DNA of 64,000 nt from Saccopteryx bilineata (Eukaryota; Chordata; Mammalia; Chiroptera; Emballonuridae): contig NC_089492.1 in assembly GCF_036850765.1 (NCBI RefSeq), forward strand, positions 97,917,022 to 97,981,021, read 5' to 3'. Within the stretch, counting starts at the first letter, position 1; each line of letters begins with the position of its first letter. This document shows positions 1 to 10,186 of the stretch, piece after piece. A program made the translations under genes and the position numbers. Below the pieces are notes generated by a model. The model was not told where the DNA came from. It was given only the letters and a program-made list of their open reading frames with translations, and searched no databases.

Positions 1-178
1 ATATGTTTAAATATCAAGAAAATAACCAGAAACTTATTTTAAACCAATAAAAGCATACAATTTTAAGTTTAATAGCTTTCAAAAAGTAGCTTTTCTCTAT
101 ATATTATCATTTATTAATTATGTAATATAATGAAATAAAGCATCTTGTTACAAAAATAATTTAAAAACTCTATATATT
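1..178. other. AT-rich unique DNA
   Basis: No reading frame, repeat family or RNA gene was recognised in this short AT-rich stretch before the first SINE. Confidence 0.5.
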
Positions 179-193
179 AAAATATAACTAGCA

Positions 194-313
194 CCTGACC
201 TGTGGTGGCGCAGTGGATTAAGTGTTGACCTGGAACACTGAGGTCACCGGTTCAAAACCCTGGGCTTATCTGGTCAAGGCACATATGGGAGTTGATGCTT
301 CCTGCTCCTCCCC

Positions 314-363
<50 letters not shown>

Positions 364-414
364 TCATTCTAACTCTCTCTCCTCTCTAAAATGAATAAAT
401 AAATTAAAAAATTT
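194..414 (+). mobile_element. tRNA-derived SINE, short type
   Basis: The element starts CCTGACCTGTGGTGGCGCAG, has a B-box-like GGTTCAAAACCC, the family motif GTCAAGGCACATATGGGAG, a long CT tract and an A-rich AATAAATAAA tail. A perfect 15-bp target-site duplication, AAAATATAACTAGCA, lies at 179-193 and 415-429. The TSD and TTAAAA-like context fit L1-driven mobilisation. This is the youngest-looking SINE design in the window. Confidence 0.93.
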
Positions 415-429
415 AAAATATAACTAGCA

Positions 430-1240
430 AAACATTTAACAAGAAAAATATAAGTCCCATATGAATGAAATTTTAGTGATGACCATAAAAGAAGATTTAA
501 TTAATGGTAAAATGTGTTATAATCTTAGTAAAAATATCAGTTCTCCTCAATTAAATTTATAGATGTAATGAAACCACAATGAGAAGTGCAATAGATATAT
601 ACTAAAATTTCAAACTCATATTAAAATTATATGAAAGATTATAACTTAATTAGAATTTTATGTAGTTTTATGTATATGAAGAAATAACTAAGATATTTTA
701 GAAATAAAAGTACAAATCAATATATTGAATGAAGGTATTTAACAGGATGGCACTGATCCAAGAACCTACAAATTTATAAGAATAATGAATTTATTTTAAA
801 AACTGCTTTGGTAATACATTTGTAAACAAATAAAGTTAGAATTTACCTGAAACAATCCATTTAATAAACTCAGGGTCATTTCAGAAGGAAGGAGGGCAAG
901 AGGGAGGCAGATATTAAACTTGAATTAATAATCATTTTAAAGGTCTCCTTTTATTCAATCATTGAATGTTCAAATATAAGGAAAACTAAAAGATCATCTA
1001 GACTAGTTTCTTTCCCCCCCCCAATTATGTTTCAAAGAATAATATGATCCTGAAGAGGTGACTTAGTGAGAACACTGAGGTGAGACGAAGATAAGAGATA
1101 CTGATCGATATATGGAAGAAGGGAAATAGCCAATGAGGCAAAGCCCTTCACCAGCTTCAAACAGAATAATTCAGTTTTCATATGTTTTACAAACTGAGGT
1201 TGCATGTAAGATTTCATTTTGAAAGGTTTTATGTAAATGG
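430..1240. other. AT-rich unique DNA
   Basis: No gene or recognisable repeat. Short A- and T-runs and one C-run near 1014-1022 are the only notable features. Confidence 0.5.
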
Positions 1241-1286
1241 TAGGTAGCTAGGTATGTAAGTAGATAGATGATAGATGATGATAGAT

Positions 1287-1337
<51 letters not shown>

Positions 1338-1413
1338 GATAGCTGGATGGATGGATGGATGGATGGATGGATGGATGGATGGATGGATAGGTAGGTAGGT
1401 AGCATAGGCAGGC
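1241..1413. repeat. Compound GATA / GGAT microsatellite
   Basis: About 30 tetranucleotide units are visible: interrupted GATA repeats, then an uninterrupted GGAT block (about 1354-1387), flanked by GTAG units. It creates a spurious minus-strand frame of Ser/Ile/His/Pro repeats that should not be called a protein. Confidence 0.95.
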
Positions 1414-1794
1414 AAACAGATAGCCTGGACATTTCTGATCTAATATATATTTCTAATTTTCCAGTTGCAGAAACTTAGACCCAAAGGCTTAAAATGGTTT
1501 CTTAAAATACCCAGCTAGAAATTAGGAGCATACCGGTAACTTCCTATGCCAAGAAAATGATGATTTTCTGATACACCACACTAACTGATCAGATCTATGG
1601 TTTGCCTTGAGTCACCCTCAGCTTCCCTTTCATTTTTTTTAGAATCAACATGCACACTTGCATGTGACTTCTTATATTGATGTCCATGAAAGTAAACTGC
1701 TCCTGTATCAGCTAGGGACATATTTGACCTTAGGTAAAAGAACACCTGGCCTATGTTTCATAAGGGTCTATTTAATGTCTGCACCAAAAAGTAT
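1414..1794. other. Unique DNA before the L1 nest
   Basis: Nothing recognisable. The stretch ends where similarity to L1 ORF2 begins near 1795. Confidence 0.45.
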
Positions 1795-3949
1795 ATCCTA
1801 ACTCCAAAAACAGATAAAGACACTACAAAGAAAGAAAAGATTCAGCCAATATCCCTGAAGAACATAGATACTAAAATCTTCAAAATATATTAGCAAACCA
1901 GATCCAGGAATACATGAAAAATATCACACGCCATGATCAAATGGGATTTATTCTGGGAATTCAAGGTTGATAAATTATCCACAAATTAATAAATATGATA
2001 TATCACATAAAGAAAGTAAAGGATAAAAAATCACATGATTATTCCAATAAATGCAGAAAAAGCTTTTGATGAAATCCAGCACCCATTTATGATAAAAAAA
2101 ACTCTCAGCAAAGTAGAAATTGAGGGGATATACCTCAATAAAATAAAGGCCATACATGTCAAACCCACAGCAAATATTATACCCAATGGGCAAAACAATA
2201 AGTGTTTTCCTTAAGATCAGGAGCAAGACAAAGATGTCCACTTTTACCATTCTTATTCAATATAGTACTGGAAGTTCTAGCATAGCAATCAGACAAAAAG
2301 AAAGATAAAAGGCATTCAAATAGGAAAAGAAAAAGTAAAACTGTCATTATTTGCAGATGACATATATTATATGTAGAGAACCCTAAAGACCCAGCCAAAA
2401 AACTACTATACTGATAAATGAATTTGGTAAAGTAGCGAGACACCAAATAAATATTTGGAAATCAGTTTCATTTTTATACAACAATAATGAGCTATCAGAA
2501 AGGGAAACTAAGAAAAAAAATTTCATCCCCAATTGATTCAAAAAGAATAAAATACTTAGGAGTAAATTTAATCAAGAATGTAAAAGACCTGTTCTAAGAA
2601 AATTATGAGGCACTGAAGAAGAAAATAAAGAAGATAGATAAGGAGAATTAACATATTAAGAGGTCCATATTGGCCTGACTTGTGGTGGTACAATAAATAG
2701 AGCATCGACCTAGAATGCTGAGGTCTCCAGTTCAAAACCCTAAGCTTGCCTGGTCAAGGCACATATGGGAGTTGATGCTCCCTGCTCCTCCCCCCTTCTC
2801 TTTCTCTTTCTCTCTATCTTTCTCTCTCTCTCTTCTCTAAAACAAATAAATAAATTTTAAAGAAAAACTGTATTAAAAAGTGTCCATATTACCCAAAGCA
2901 ATCTATAGATTCAATGCAAGTCCTATAAGGACACCAATGGTATATTTCACAGAATTAGAGCAAATATTTCAAAAATTTATGTGGAACCACAAAAGACACT
3001 GAATAGTAATAGCAATCTTGAGAAAAAAGAAGAAATTTGGAAGAATTATGTTATTTGATATCAAACTATACTACAAAGTTGTAGTAATCAAAACATCATG
3101 GTACTGACATAAAAACAGATATATAAATCAATGAAACAGAACACAGAGCCCAGAAATCAACCCATACCTTTATGGTCAATTAATATTTGACAAAGGGGCA
3201 AGAACATATATTAGTGTTAAGACATTCTATTGAAATAATGGAGCTGGGAAAATTAGACAGATAAATGAAAAAAAAAGTGAAACTAGACCACCTTCTTACA
3301 CCATGCATAAGAATCTCAAAATGGATTAAAGACTTAACTATAAGACTCAACACCAACAAATAAATAAATAAACAATAAAAGAGAAAAGAAACACCATAGA
3401 CAGTAAAATGCCAGACATTTCTCATAGCAATATTTTTTCTGATATATTTCTTTGGGCAAGGAGAAAGAAGTAAAAATAAACAAATAAAAAACTAAAAAAG
3501 TTTTGTTCAAAAAAGATAGCCATCACAAAATAAAAAGACAACACACTGCATATGAGAATACATTCACCAATGATGCATCTCATAAGGGGTTAATATCCAA
3601 AATTTATTAAAAAAATACTTTTAGAACTCAACATTAAAAAAACCCACATACAATCCATTAAAAAAAAAAAAGGATCTGAACTGAACTTCTCCAAAGAGGA
3701 CACATAGATTGTCAATAGACATATGAAAAGATCTCTAATGTCACTAACCAGAGAAATGCAAATTAAAACCACAATGAGACATCACCTCACATCTGTCAGA
3801 ATGACTATCATAAATAAATCAACAAACAACAAGAGATGATGAAAATAGGAAGAAAAGGGAACCCTTGTACATTGTTATTGAGAATGCAGATAAATGCAGC
3901 CACTGTAAAAAAAAACTGTATGAAGTTTTCTCAAAAAATTTAAAATGGA
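1795..3949 (+). mobile_element. L1 element C (oldest), 5' portion, ORF2 relic
   Basis: This is a decayed L1 ORF2 on the + strand. It begins in the reverse transcriptase (RT) region (nucleotides resembling the PKPG...ENYRPIS block, then the [12 protein letters not shown] region near 1930) and runs through an RT active-site region near 2355 (GCAGATGACATA, the former ADD). It continues through the connector to the cysteine-rich C-terminal part near 3840-3930. Many stops and indels leave no long frame. It is 5' truncated. A SINE sits at 2674-2870. At 3949 the sequence is cut by L1 element B, and the same ORF2 resumes at 18005. Confidence 0.88.
2674..2870 (+). mobile_element. tRNA-derived SINE, short type, inside L1-C
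   Basis: A diverged copy starting CCTGACTTGTGGTGGTACA with the GTCAAGGCACATATGGGAG motif, CT tract and AAATAAATAAA tail. The imperfect TSD is TATTAAGAGGTCCATATT (2654-2671) versus TATTAAAAAGTGTCCATATT (2871-2890). It inserted after L1-C. Confidence 0.88.
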
Positions 3950-5104
3950 GAGACCTGAAGATGGCAGCGGACTAAGCAGACACACAGAAGCCCAGCTCTC
4001 CCCACCAAACTGAAATACAAATCAATTTAGGAAAAATCAGCATGAAAAACCAACTCTGAACAGCTCTCAAAAACCAAGGAGCAAAGAAAAAGCCACAACA
4101 AACCTGATAGAGAGCGCCTGAATCTCCCCTGCTTACAGGAACGGAGTGGGGGGGGGTGAGGCTGAGAGCCCAGAGGGGATCTCACTCCAGGGAAAAGAGC
4201 AGAAAATACTGCTCACAGCCACTTGCCTGGCGACTAGGGAGCGAGGTGTGTTGAAAGAACCAGCTTATCTCCCAAGTGCAAAGGAGAGAGAGAGGGACAG
4301 ACTGTGAGCGGTGAAGGAAGGCAGGAGACAACCTAAAAAGCTGACTCATCCGTGCTGGAGGCGGCCATAGCTGGGGAAGGGACTGATCCTTCCACAAAAC
4401 TGAATTACTTCCGGATCACAGATCTCCAGATATCTCTCCAGCTCCAATCAGCACAACAAGACACAGCTGAAAACAAGAAGTGGGGAGGAGGAGCAGTCAC
4501 TCAGGTCTCCATGGAGATCTGAGACACACCTCCCCCTACTGAAGCTGAGAAAACACCCTGCCCCCAAAGATATTAGTTGGTAGAAGAGGCCTTCAGAGTC
4601 TCAGGTTACACCCATCACATTCCTGGATACAGTTTCAAAGAAGCCCTCTGCTGAGATCAGTAAACAAGACTATCACCTGTTAAGAAAAAAAACTAATCAA
4701 GATTTCAAAGCGACCCAAATCTGAAAGTGGATTACAAATAATAGCTGATACCAACCCAAGAAGACCTAGAAATAACACAATTGAAAACTGGAGGCAGACA
4801 ACACCAAGCCTAGACTCAACCAACTCTACAAACAAAACACCCAAACACAGATAATGAGAAGACAAAGAACTGCAATCCAAGTGAAACCACAAGAGAAACC
4901 TTCAGGAGATGAACTGAGTGATATGGAAATAATCAAACTTCCAGATGCAGAGTTCAAAATAATGATTGTAAGGATGCTTAGAGATCTTAGAACAATAATG
5001 GATGATCATTATGAACACCTAAATAAAGAAATAGCAAGTATAAAAAAGGATATTAAAATATTAAAAAAGTTCAGTCAGAGATGACAAATACAATATCAGA
5101 AATG
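3950..5104 (+). mobile_element. L1 element B (middle age), 5' portion
   Basis: Starts GAGACCTGAAGATGGCAGCG, a typical L1 5' end (GATGGC core). A 5' UTR of about 900 bp without tandem monomers is followed by the start of ORF1. The left target sequence AAAAAATTTAAAATGGA (3933-3949) recurs as AAAAAATTTTTTTAAATGGA at 17985-18004, giving the outer boundaries. Element B is interrupted at 5104 by L1-A and resumes at 13191. Without L1-A it is about 5.9 kb, close to full length. Confidence 0.88.
4854..5104 (+). pseudogene. L1-B ORF1, N-terminal part
   Basis: The frame opens with MRRQRTAIQVKPQEK at 4854 and runs to a stop ending at 5084. Residues about 25-75 are charged and helix-prone, as expected for the N-terminal region and coiled coil of L1 ORF1p, the RNA-binding trimer of the retrotransposition particle. 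The rest of the gene was separated by the L1-A insertion and continues from 13205. The start was chosen from the position after the 5' UTR and from similarity of the downstream part to ORF1p. Confidence 0.7.
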
Positions 5105-5578
5105 GGATGATGTCAGAGTAATGGCGGAGTAGGAAGCGATACCGATAAATCTCCCCCAAAACTCAACAAGATCGTCAACCAGAAACAGAAAAACCTATAC
5201 TTGGAGCCTCCAGATGCTTCACAATACACCCGAAGGTATGGTCGAGTGAAAAATTGGCTAAATATATAACCAAATCCTGAAGGAAATAGGGAGTAAGAAA
5301 TGCTCCGCCTTCCTCACTAACCTAAACAGGGCGGCTTTCTCTGGTAACTGTGAATATAGAAACTGAGGCGGGCAAAGGGGGTGAATACATCCAGGCCGCG
5401 CACAAAAGGCCGAACCAGGCTGTGGCACGGAGATCCTAATGGAGGAAAAACTGTTCCTGTGGCAAGCCGGGCAATACAAGCTAACACTCGCACCAAACCC
5501 AAACAAAGAAAGACAAGCGGGGCAGCCATTTTACCCGTTCTCCTAGTTGGTGCTCAGTTAGTGGGCAAGAGATCTCTT

Positions 5579-6150
5579 CCTAAGCCCCAGAAGTGGGTGT
5601 CCGTGTTGCCCCACAGAGAGGCAGGGTCAGAGACCTTTCTGTGGGCCGAAAGCAGAATCTCTGGGCAGCCCCAGCGCCCTGGGAAAGCCGCGCACGGGAG
5701 GGAGCGAGAACTAATTCCAACGGTGGAAATTTTCCGTGCTGGTGAGGGTTTCACTCAGGGAAACGCGGCCGGCCTCATATCCTGGTGTGCGCGCGTGCAG
5801 ATAGGAAGTGAGCGATTCCTCCAAGTGCCTCGGCAGGGCGCGCCCGTGTTATCGCACAGAGGGGCAGAGTCAGGGGCCTTTGTGTGGGCAGAAGCGGAAT
5901 CTCGGGCCGCCCCAGCGCCTTGCAAAGGCCGCGCACGGGGACAGAGCGAGAGCGAATTCCAGTGCTGCAAATTTCCATGCGGTTGGGGGTTTCACTCAGA
6001 GCATGAGACTACTAGCCGGATATCCTGGTCTGCGCGCGCAGATAGTGAATGAGAGTTTCCTCCAAGCACCCCGGAAGTGGGTGCCCGCCTGTGTTACCGG
6101 ACAGAGTGGCAGAGCCAGAGGTCTTTGAGTGGGCAGAAAGCCCGCCTGAT
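5579..6150 (+). repeat. Tandem ~241-bp monomers in L1-A 5' UTR
   Basis: Landmarks recur at a fixed spacing. CCTAAG/CCTCCAAG occurs at 5579, 5818 and 6059 (239 and 241 bp apart). GCCCCAGCGCC occurs at 5668 and 5909 (241 bp). Blocks resembling CAGAG-GGCAGAGTCAG-GGCCTTTGTGTGGGC and GGTTTCACTCAG recur in step. About 2.4 copies are visible, the last one truncated. This resembles the monomeric promoters of mouse L1 in architecture; no sequence relationship is claimed. Confidence 0.85.
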
Positions 6151-6559
6151 TATGCTAGCAGCTCTGACTGACTGAGCCTTACCCAGAGCCCTGTGCTGAG
6201 TGGAAATAGAGTGGGGAGTTGCCAGCTCTTTGAACCTCTTACTATCCAGGCAGAGGCAGCAACAACCCCATAGCTGGATTATCAGGCTACTAATTGAGGA
6301 AGGAAAGATTAGGAGAAAGGCTCCAGGAACACGAACTCTCTCACTGTCGGAGCCTATGAAAGCTAATGAGCCTTGACTCCCAACGAGACTAAAGCACAAT
6401 ACATGACATTGCCATAGAGACTTATCAACTGCAAACCTCTACCTGAGCATGCCAAAGGGGCAGAACCTGGGGTACAGAGTCACCGACCAGGAAGAGGGAG
6501 AGAAAAGAAAAAACAAGAATGTAACCTCTCAAAATCAAGAATAATCTGCAGACTTTATA

Positions 6560-7490
6560 ACCTATCCCATTTTATTATATTTGTTCGTTTGTTTCTCTTA
6601 TCTTCATTCTTGATACTTTTTTTCCTCCTCCAATTTGGCCAATTAACTCTCTGCCAGTCTTACTCTCTCCTCTCCTTGAACTACACTACCCATAAGTGTT
6701 ACATCTCATATTATCTTTTTTCTCCTCTTCCTTTCTCTCTATGAGGGTTGCACTCCAAAACCCTTAACTCTCTCTCTCCTTTCTTTTTTCTTCTATTACT
6801 GGTTCCCTCTTTTTTTCTCTCTCTCTCTTTCTTTTCTCCCTCTATATTAGTTTCTTCCTTTCTCCTTTACATCTCCTCTCATTCAAACCTCAATAACAAA
6901 CAAATTATCTTATCTGGGACTCAAACTTATGTTTGTGGCATTTTGGGGGTTTTTTACTTCACCTTTTTAACTCACTAGCAGTGCTCCCATCCCTGGCTCT
7001 CCATTTTATCTAGTTCTTGTTCCACTAAATACAATAGTATTTTTTTAATTTGTCCCCCCATTTTTCTGTTCTCTTATTCCTCTCATCATAACTCTTAGAC
7101 AACACCAACACCTAAAAGCAAATCATTTTATTCTTGACCCAAATTTTTTCCTTATTTGCTTTTGGTGGGTCCATACCGCCCCCCCTTTTTTTTTCCTTTT
7201 TTTTTCTTTTTTTTTTTTTGCCCCTTTATTACTTTTCACCAATTCAGGACCTCCATCACAGGCATTGTTTGTTATAATTCACAGTTCACCACAAGATTTT
7301 CTCAAGAAAAAGGGGAGAGGAGAGGAAAAAAGGAGGGGGGGAATAATTTCCTTTTTTAAAAAATTATTATTTTATTTTTCTTTATTTCATTATTAATTTT
7401 TTTTTAAAAAAAACAACTCTTTTTGATTTTTTATTTTTTTTAACTTTTTATTCTTTATTAAATCTCATTAATACTATCAACAAAACCACC
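6560..7490 (+). other. T/C-rich block at the 3' end of the L1-A 5' UTR
   Basis: Over about 930 bp the sense strand is dominated by T and C, with CT-rich tracts (6720-6880), poly-T runs (7190-7220, 7370-7445) and a short purine-rich island near 7300-7340. Strand asymmetry flips abruptly to A-rich at the ORF1 start. No protein is supported here. The short frames at 6748-6978 and 7156-7359 are low-complexity Ser/Phe/Leu shadows. Confidence 0.8.
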
Positions 7491-7495
7491 CTCAG

Positions 7496-8517
7496 ATGCC
7501 ATTAAGGAAGAGAAAATCGAATATCATGGATATAAAAGAAAGAGAGGTAACACAGCTAGATGAGAAAAAATCTATGGAGAAAAAATTTAATATATTGGAA
7601 ACCTTGGAGCTAAATGACAGAGAATTCAAGATAGAAATCCTAAAAATACTCAGAGATATACAAGAAAACACAGAAAGGCAATTTAGGGAGCTCAGAAAAC
7701 AACTCAATGAACACAAAGAATATATGTCCAAAGAAATTGAAACTATAAAAACAAATCAAACAGAGATGAAAAACTCAATTCACGAGCTGAAAAACGAAGT
7801 TACAAGCTTAGCTAATAGAACAGGTCAGATAGAAGAGAGGATTAGTGAAATAGAAAACAAGCAACTTGAGGCACAACAGAGAGAAGAAGAAAGAGACTCA
7901 AAAATTAAAAAAAAAATGAGATAGCCCTACAAGAATTATCTGACTCCATCAAAAAGAATAACATAAGAATAATAGGTATATCAGAGGGAGAAGAGAGAGA
8001 AAATGGAATGGAGAACATACTCAAACAAATAATAGATGAGAACTTCCCAAGCCTGTGGAAAGAACTAAAGCCTCAAATTCAAGAAGCAAAGAGAACACCG
8101 AGTTTTCTTAACCCCAACAAACCCAATCCAAGGCATATCATAATGAAATTGACACAAACCAACAGCAAAGAAAAAATTCTCAAGGCAGCCAGGGAAAAGA
8201 AGAATACAACATATAAAGGAAGGCCCATTAGATTATCATCAGATTTCTCAGCAGAAACTCTACAAGCTAGAAGAGAGTGGACCCCAATATTTAAAGTCCT
8301 GAAAGAGAGAAACTTTCAGCCACGAATACTATACCCATCAAAGCTATCCTTCAAATATGAAGGAGAAATAAAAACATTCACAGATACAGAAAAGATGAGA
8401 GAATTTATCATCAGAAAACCCCCACTCCAGGAATTACTAAAGGGGGTTCTCCAATCAGATACAAAGAACAAAAAAAAAACAGAGCCACAAGTAAAAGCTC
8501 CAAGAAGAACACAATAA
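7496..8517 (+). pseudogene. L1-A ORF1p (RNA-binding chaperone), one frameshift
   Basis: Two frames join to about 339 codons, the usual length of mammalian L1 ORF1p. The first (7496-7924, MPLRKRKSNIMDIKER...) is charged and heptad-rich, a coiled coil expected to trimerise. The second frame covers from about 7925 (ALQELSDSIKKNN) to 8517, with an RRM-like segment (NNIRIIGISEGEE) and the C-terminal domain signature (YKGRPIRL, ETLQARREW, QPRILYPSKLSF). The break lies in a run of ten A residues near 7905-7914, where a length change of one or two bases shifts frame. ORF1p coats L1 RNA in cis. A homopolymer sequencing or assembly error cannot be excluded as the cause of the break. Confidence 0.92.
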
Positions 8518-8820
8518 AACCAAATTTAAAATCTGACAACAACAAAAAGAAAGAGGGGGAGAAGATGGAGATTAACAGTAGCAAAGGACGATGGAGTGCA
8601 AAAGTACTCACAAAATAGTTTGCTACAATGAACAGGGTAGGGACCCTTTTCATTACTCAAAGGTAACCACCATTGAAAAAACCACCACAGAAGCACATGA
8701 GATAAAAAAGATAGCAACAGAGGAAAGATGTATGGAATACAACCAAATAAAAACAAAAGATAGAAAAACGAAAGAGAAGGATCAAACAAGACACAAAACT
8801 AACAGAAAGCAAGATATAAA
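8518..8820 (+). other. L1-A inter-ORF spacer, 303 bp
   Basis: Spacer between the ORF1 stop and the ORF2 ATG. It is purine-rich. It is about five times longer than the 57-bp spacer of L1-B (13873-13929). It holds a 79-codon frame that overlaps the start of ORF2. Confidence 0.85.
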
Positions 8821-8830
8821 ATGGCAATAG
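8591..8830 (+). CDS. Hypothetical small ORF in L1-A spacer, overlapping ORF2 start
   Basis: A 79-residue frame ([15 protein letters not shown]... to ...[10 protein letters not shown]) fills most of the spacer and ends at 8830, ten bases inside ORF2, whose ATG is at 8821 in another frame. The predicted product is basic and hydrophilic, rich in Lys and Thr, with no membrane segment or known motif. The ATG-then-TAG overlap resembles termination-reinitiation junctions. Frames of this size arise often by chance in this window, so real coding is uncertain. It may be only a by-product of the long A-rich spacer. Confidence 0.2.
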   Translation: MECKSTHKIVCYNEQGRDPFHYSKVTTIEKTTTEAHEIKKIATEERCMEYNQIKTKDRKTKEKDQTRHKTNRKQDIKWQ

Positions 8831-9945
8831 GGAACTCACAAGTATCAATAATTAAACTAAATGTAAATGGATTAAACTCACCAATAAAAAGGCACAGAGT
8901 AGCAGAATGGATTAAAAAAGAAAATCCAACTATATGCTGCCTACAGGAAACTCATCTAAGTAACAAGGATAAAAACAAATTCAAAGTGAAAGGCTGGAAA
9001 ACAATACTCCAAGCAAATAACATCCAAAAAAAAGCAGGTGTAGCAATACTCATATCGGATAATGCTGACTACAAGACAGGAAAAGTACTCAGAGATAAAA
9101 ATGGCCATTTCATAATGGCTAAGGGGACACTGAATCAAGAAGACATAACAATTCTTAATATATATGCACCAAACCAAGGAGCACCAAAATATATAAGACA
9201 GCTACTTATTGATCTTAAAACAAAAACTGACAAAAATACAATCATACTTGGAGACCTCAATACACCGCTGACGGTTCTAGATCGGTCATCCAAACAGAGA
9301 ATCAACAAAGACATAGTGGCCTTAAACAAAACACTAGAGCACCTGGATATGATAGACATCTACAGGACATTTCATCCCAAAGTGACTGAGTATACATTTT
9401 TCTCCAGTGTACATGGATCATTCTCAAGAATTGACCATATGTTGGGCCACAAAAACAACATCAGCAAATTTAGAAAAATTGAAGTTGTACCAAGCATATT
9501 TTCTGATCATAAAGCCTTGAAACTAGAATTCAACTGCAAAAAAGAGGAAAAAAATCCCACAAAAATGTGGAAACTAAACAACATACTTTTAAAAAATGAA
9601 TGGGTCAAAAAAGAAATAAGTGCAGAGATCAAAAGATTTATACAGACTAATGAAAATAACAATACGACATATCAGGATCTATGGGATGCAGCAAAAGCAG
9701 TGATAAGAGGGAAGTTCATATCACTTCAGGCACATATGAACAAACAAGAGAGAGCCCAAGTGAACCACTTAACTTCGCACCTTAAGGAACTAGAAAAAGA
9801 AGAACAAAGACAACCCAACAGCAGCCGAAGAAAGGAGATAATAAAAATCAGAACAGAAATAAATGAATTAGAGAACAGAAAAACTATAGAAAAAATTAAT
9901 AGAACAAGGAGCTGGTTCTTTGAAAAGATCAATAAAAATGCCTGA
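8821..9945 (+). CDS. L1-A ORF2p endonuclease domain, open frame before the SINE
   Basis: A 374-residue open frame starting [20 protein letters not shown]. Residues matching the catalytic set of L1 endonuclease are visible: N14, E43 (in CLQETHL), the GDLNTPL block (Asp and Asn), RIDHMLG, and the SDH motif in [10 protein letters not shown]. The domain, which nicks DNA at TTTT/AA-like sites, therefore looks chemically intact. The last few codons (after FEKINKN) come from the TSD/SINE junction. A protein ending here would have endonuclease but no reverse transcriptase; whether it is expressed is unknown. Confidence 0.8.
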   Translation: MAIGNSQVSIIKLNVNGLNSPIKRHRVAEWIKKENPTICCLQETHLSNKDKNKFKVKGWKTILQANNIQKKAGVAILISDNADYKTGKVLRDKNGHFIMAKGTLNQEDITILNIYAPNQGAPKYIRQLLIDLKTKTDKNTIILGDLNTPLTVLDRSSKQRINKDIVALNKTLEHLDMIDIYRTFHPKVTEYTFFSSVHGSFSRIDHMLGHKNNISKFRKIEVVPSIFSDHKALKLEFNCKKEEKNPTKMWKLNNILLKNEWVKKEISAEIKRFIQTNENNNTTYQDLWDAAKAVIRGKFISLQAHMNKQERAQVNHLTSHLKELEKEEQRQPNSSRRKEIIKIRTEINELENRKTIEKINRTRSWFFEKINKNA

Positions 9946-10186
9946 CCTGTGGTGGCGCAGTGGATAAAGCGTCGACCTGGAAATGCTGAGGTCGCCGGTT
10001 CAAAACCCTGGGCTTACCTGGTCAAGGCACATATGGGAGTTGATGCTTCCAGCTCCTCCCCCTTCTCTCTCTCTGTCTCTCCTCTCTCTCTCTCTGTCTC
10101 TCCCTCTCCTCTCTAAAATGAATAAATAAATAAAAAATTAAAAAAAAACACCTTCTCACAAGGGATAATTATTAAAAAAAGAAAAA
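9941..10186 (+). mobile_element. tRNA-derived SINE, short type, inside L1-A ORF2
   Basis: Starts CCTGACCTGTGGTGGCGCAG and carries GTCAAGGCACATATGGGAG, a CT tract and an AATAAATAAA tail. The perfect 16-bp TSD GAAAAGATCAATAAAA lies at 9922-9937 and 10187-10202. After the first A-tail there are about 25 non-family bases (CACCTTCTCACAAGGGATAA and neighbours) and then a second A-rich tail before the TSD, suggesting 3' read-through transduction. This is the last of the nested insertions. Confidence 0.95.

Larger units (their letters stand above)
5105..7495 (+). promoter_or_regulatory. L1-A 5' UTR / internal promoter region
   Basis: The stretch from the element's first base to the ORF1 start is 2.39 kb. 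The first ~1.05 kb is GC-rich and CpG-rich, unlike the AT-rich surroundings, and includes tandem monomers. From about 6560 to 7490 the sense strand is strongly pyrimidine- and T-rich. L1 5' UTRs act as internal RNA polymerase II promoters, and this role is inferred here from position and composition. Upstream ATGs are present, including the one opening a 223-codon frame at 5381-6052. Confidence 0.75.

Noticed and set aside
1241..1413. Repeat array suggestive of CRISPR or a repeat protein
   Set aside because: It is a tetranucleotide microsatellite with no spacers; the Ser/Ile/His/Pro frame follows from the repeat unit.
3950..5104. Reading the L1 at 4 kb and the one at 5.1 kb as a single element with a duplicated 5' UTR
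   Set aside because: The target-site duplication around 5105-13190 and the resumption of ORF1 at 13191 show two separate elements.
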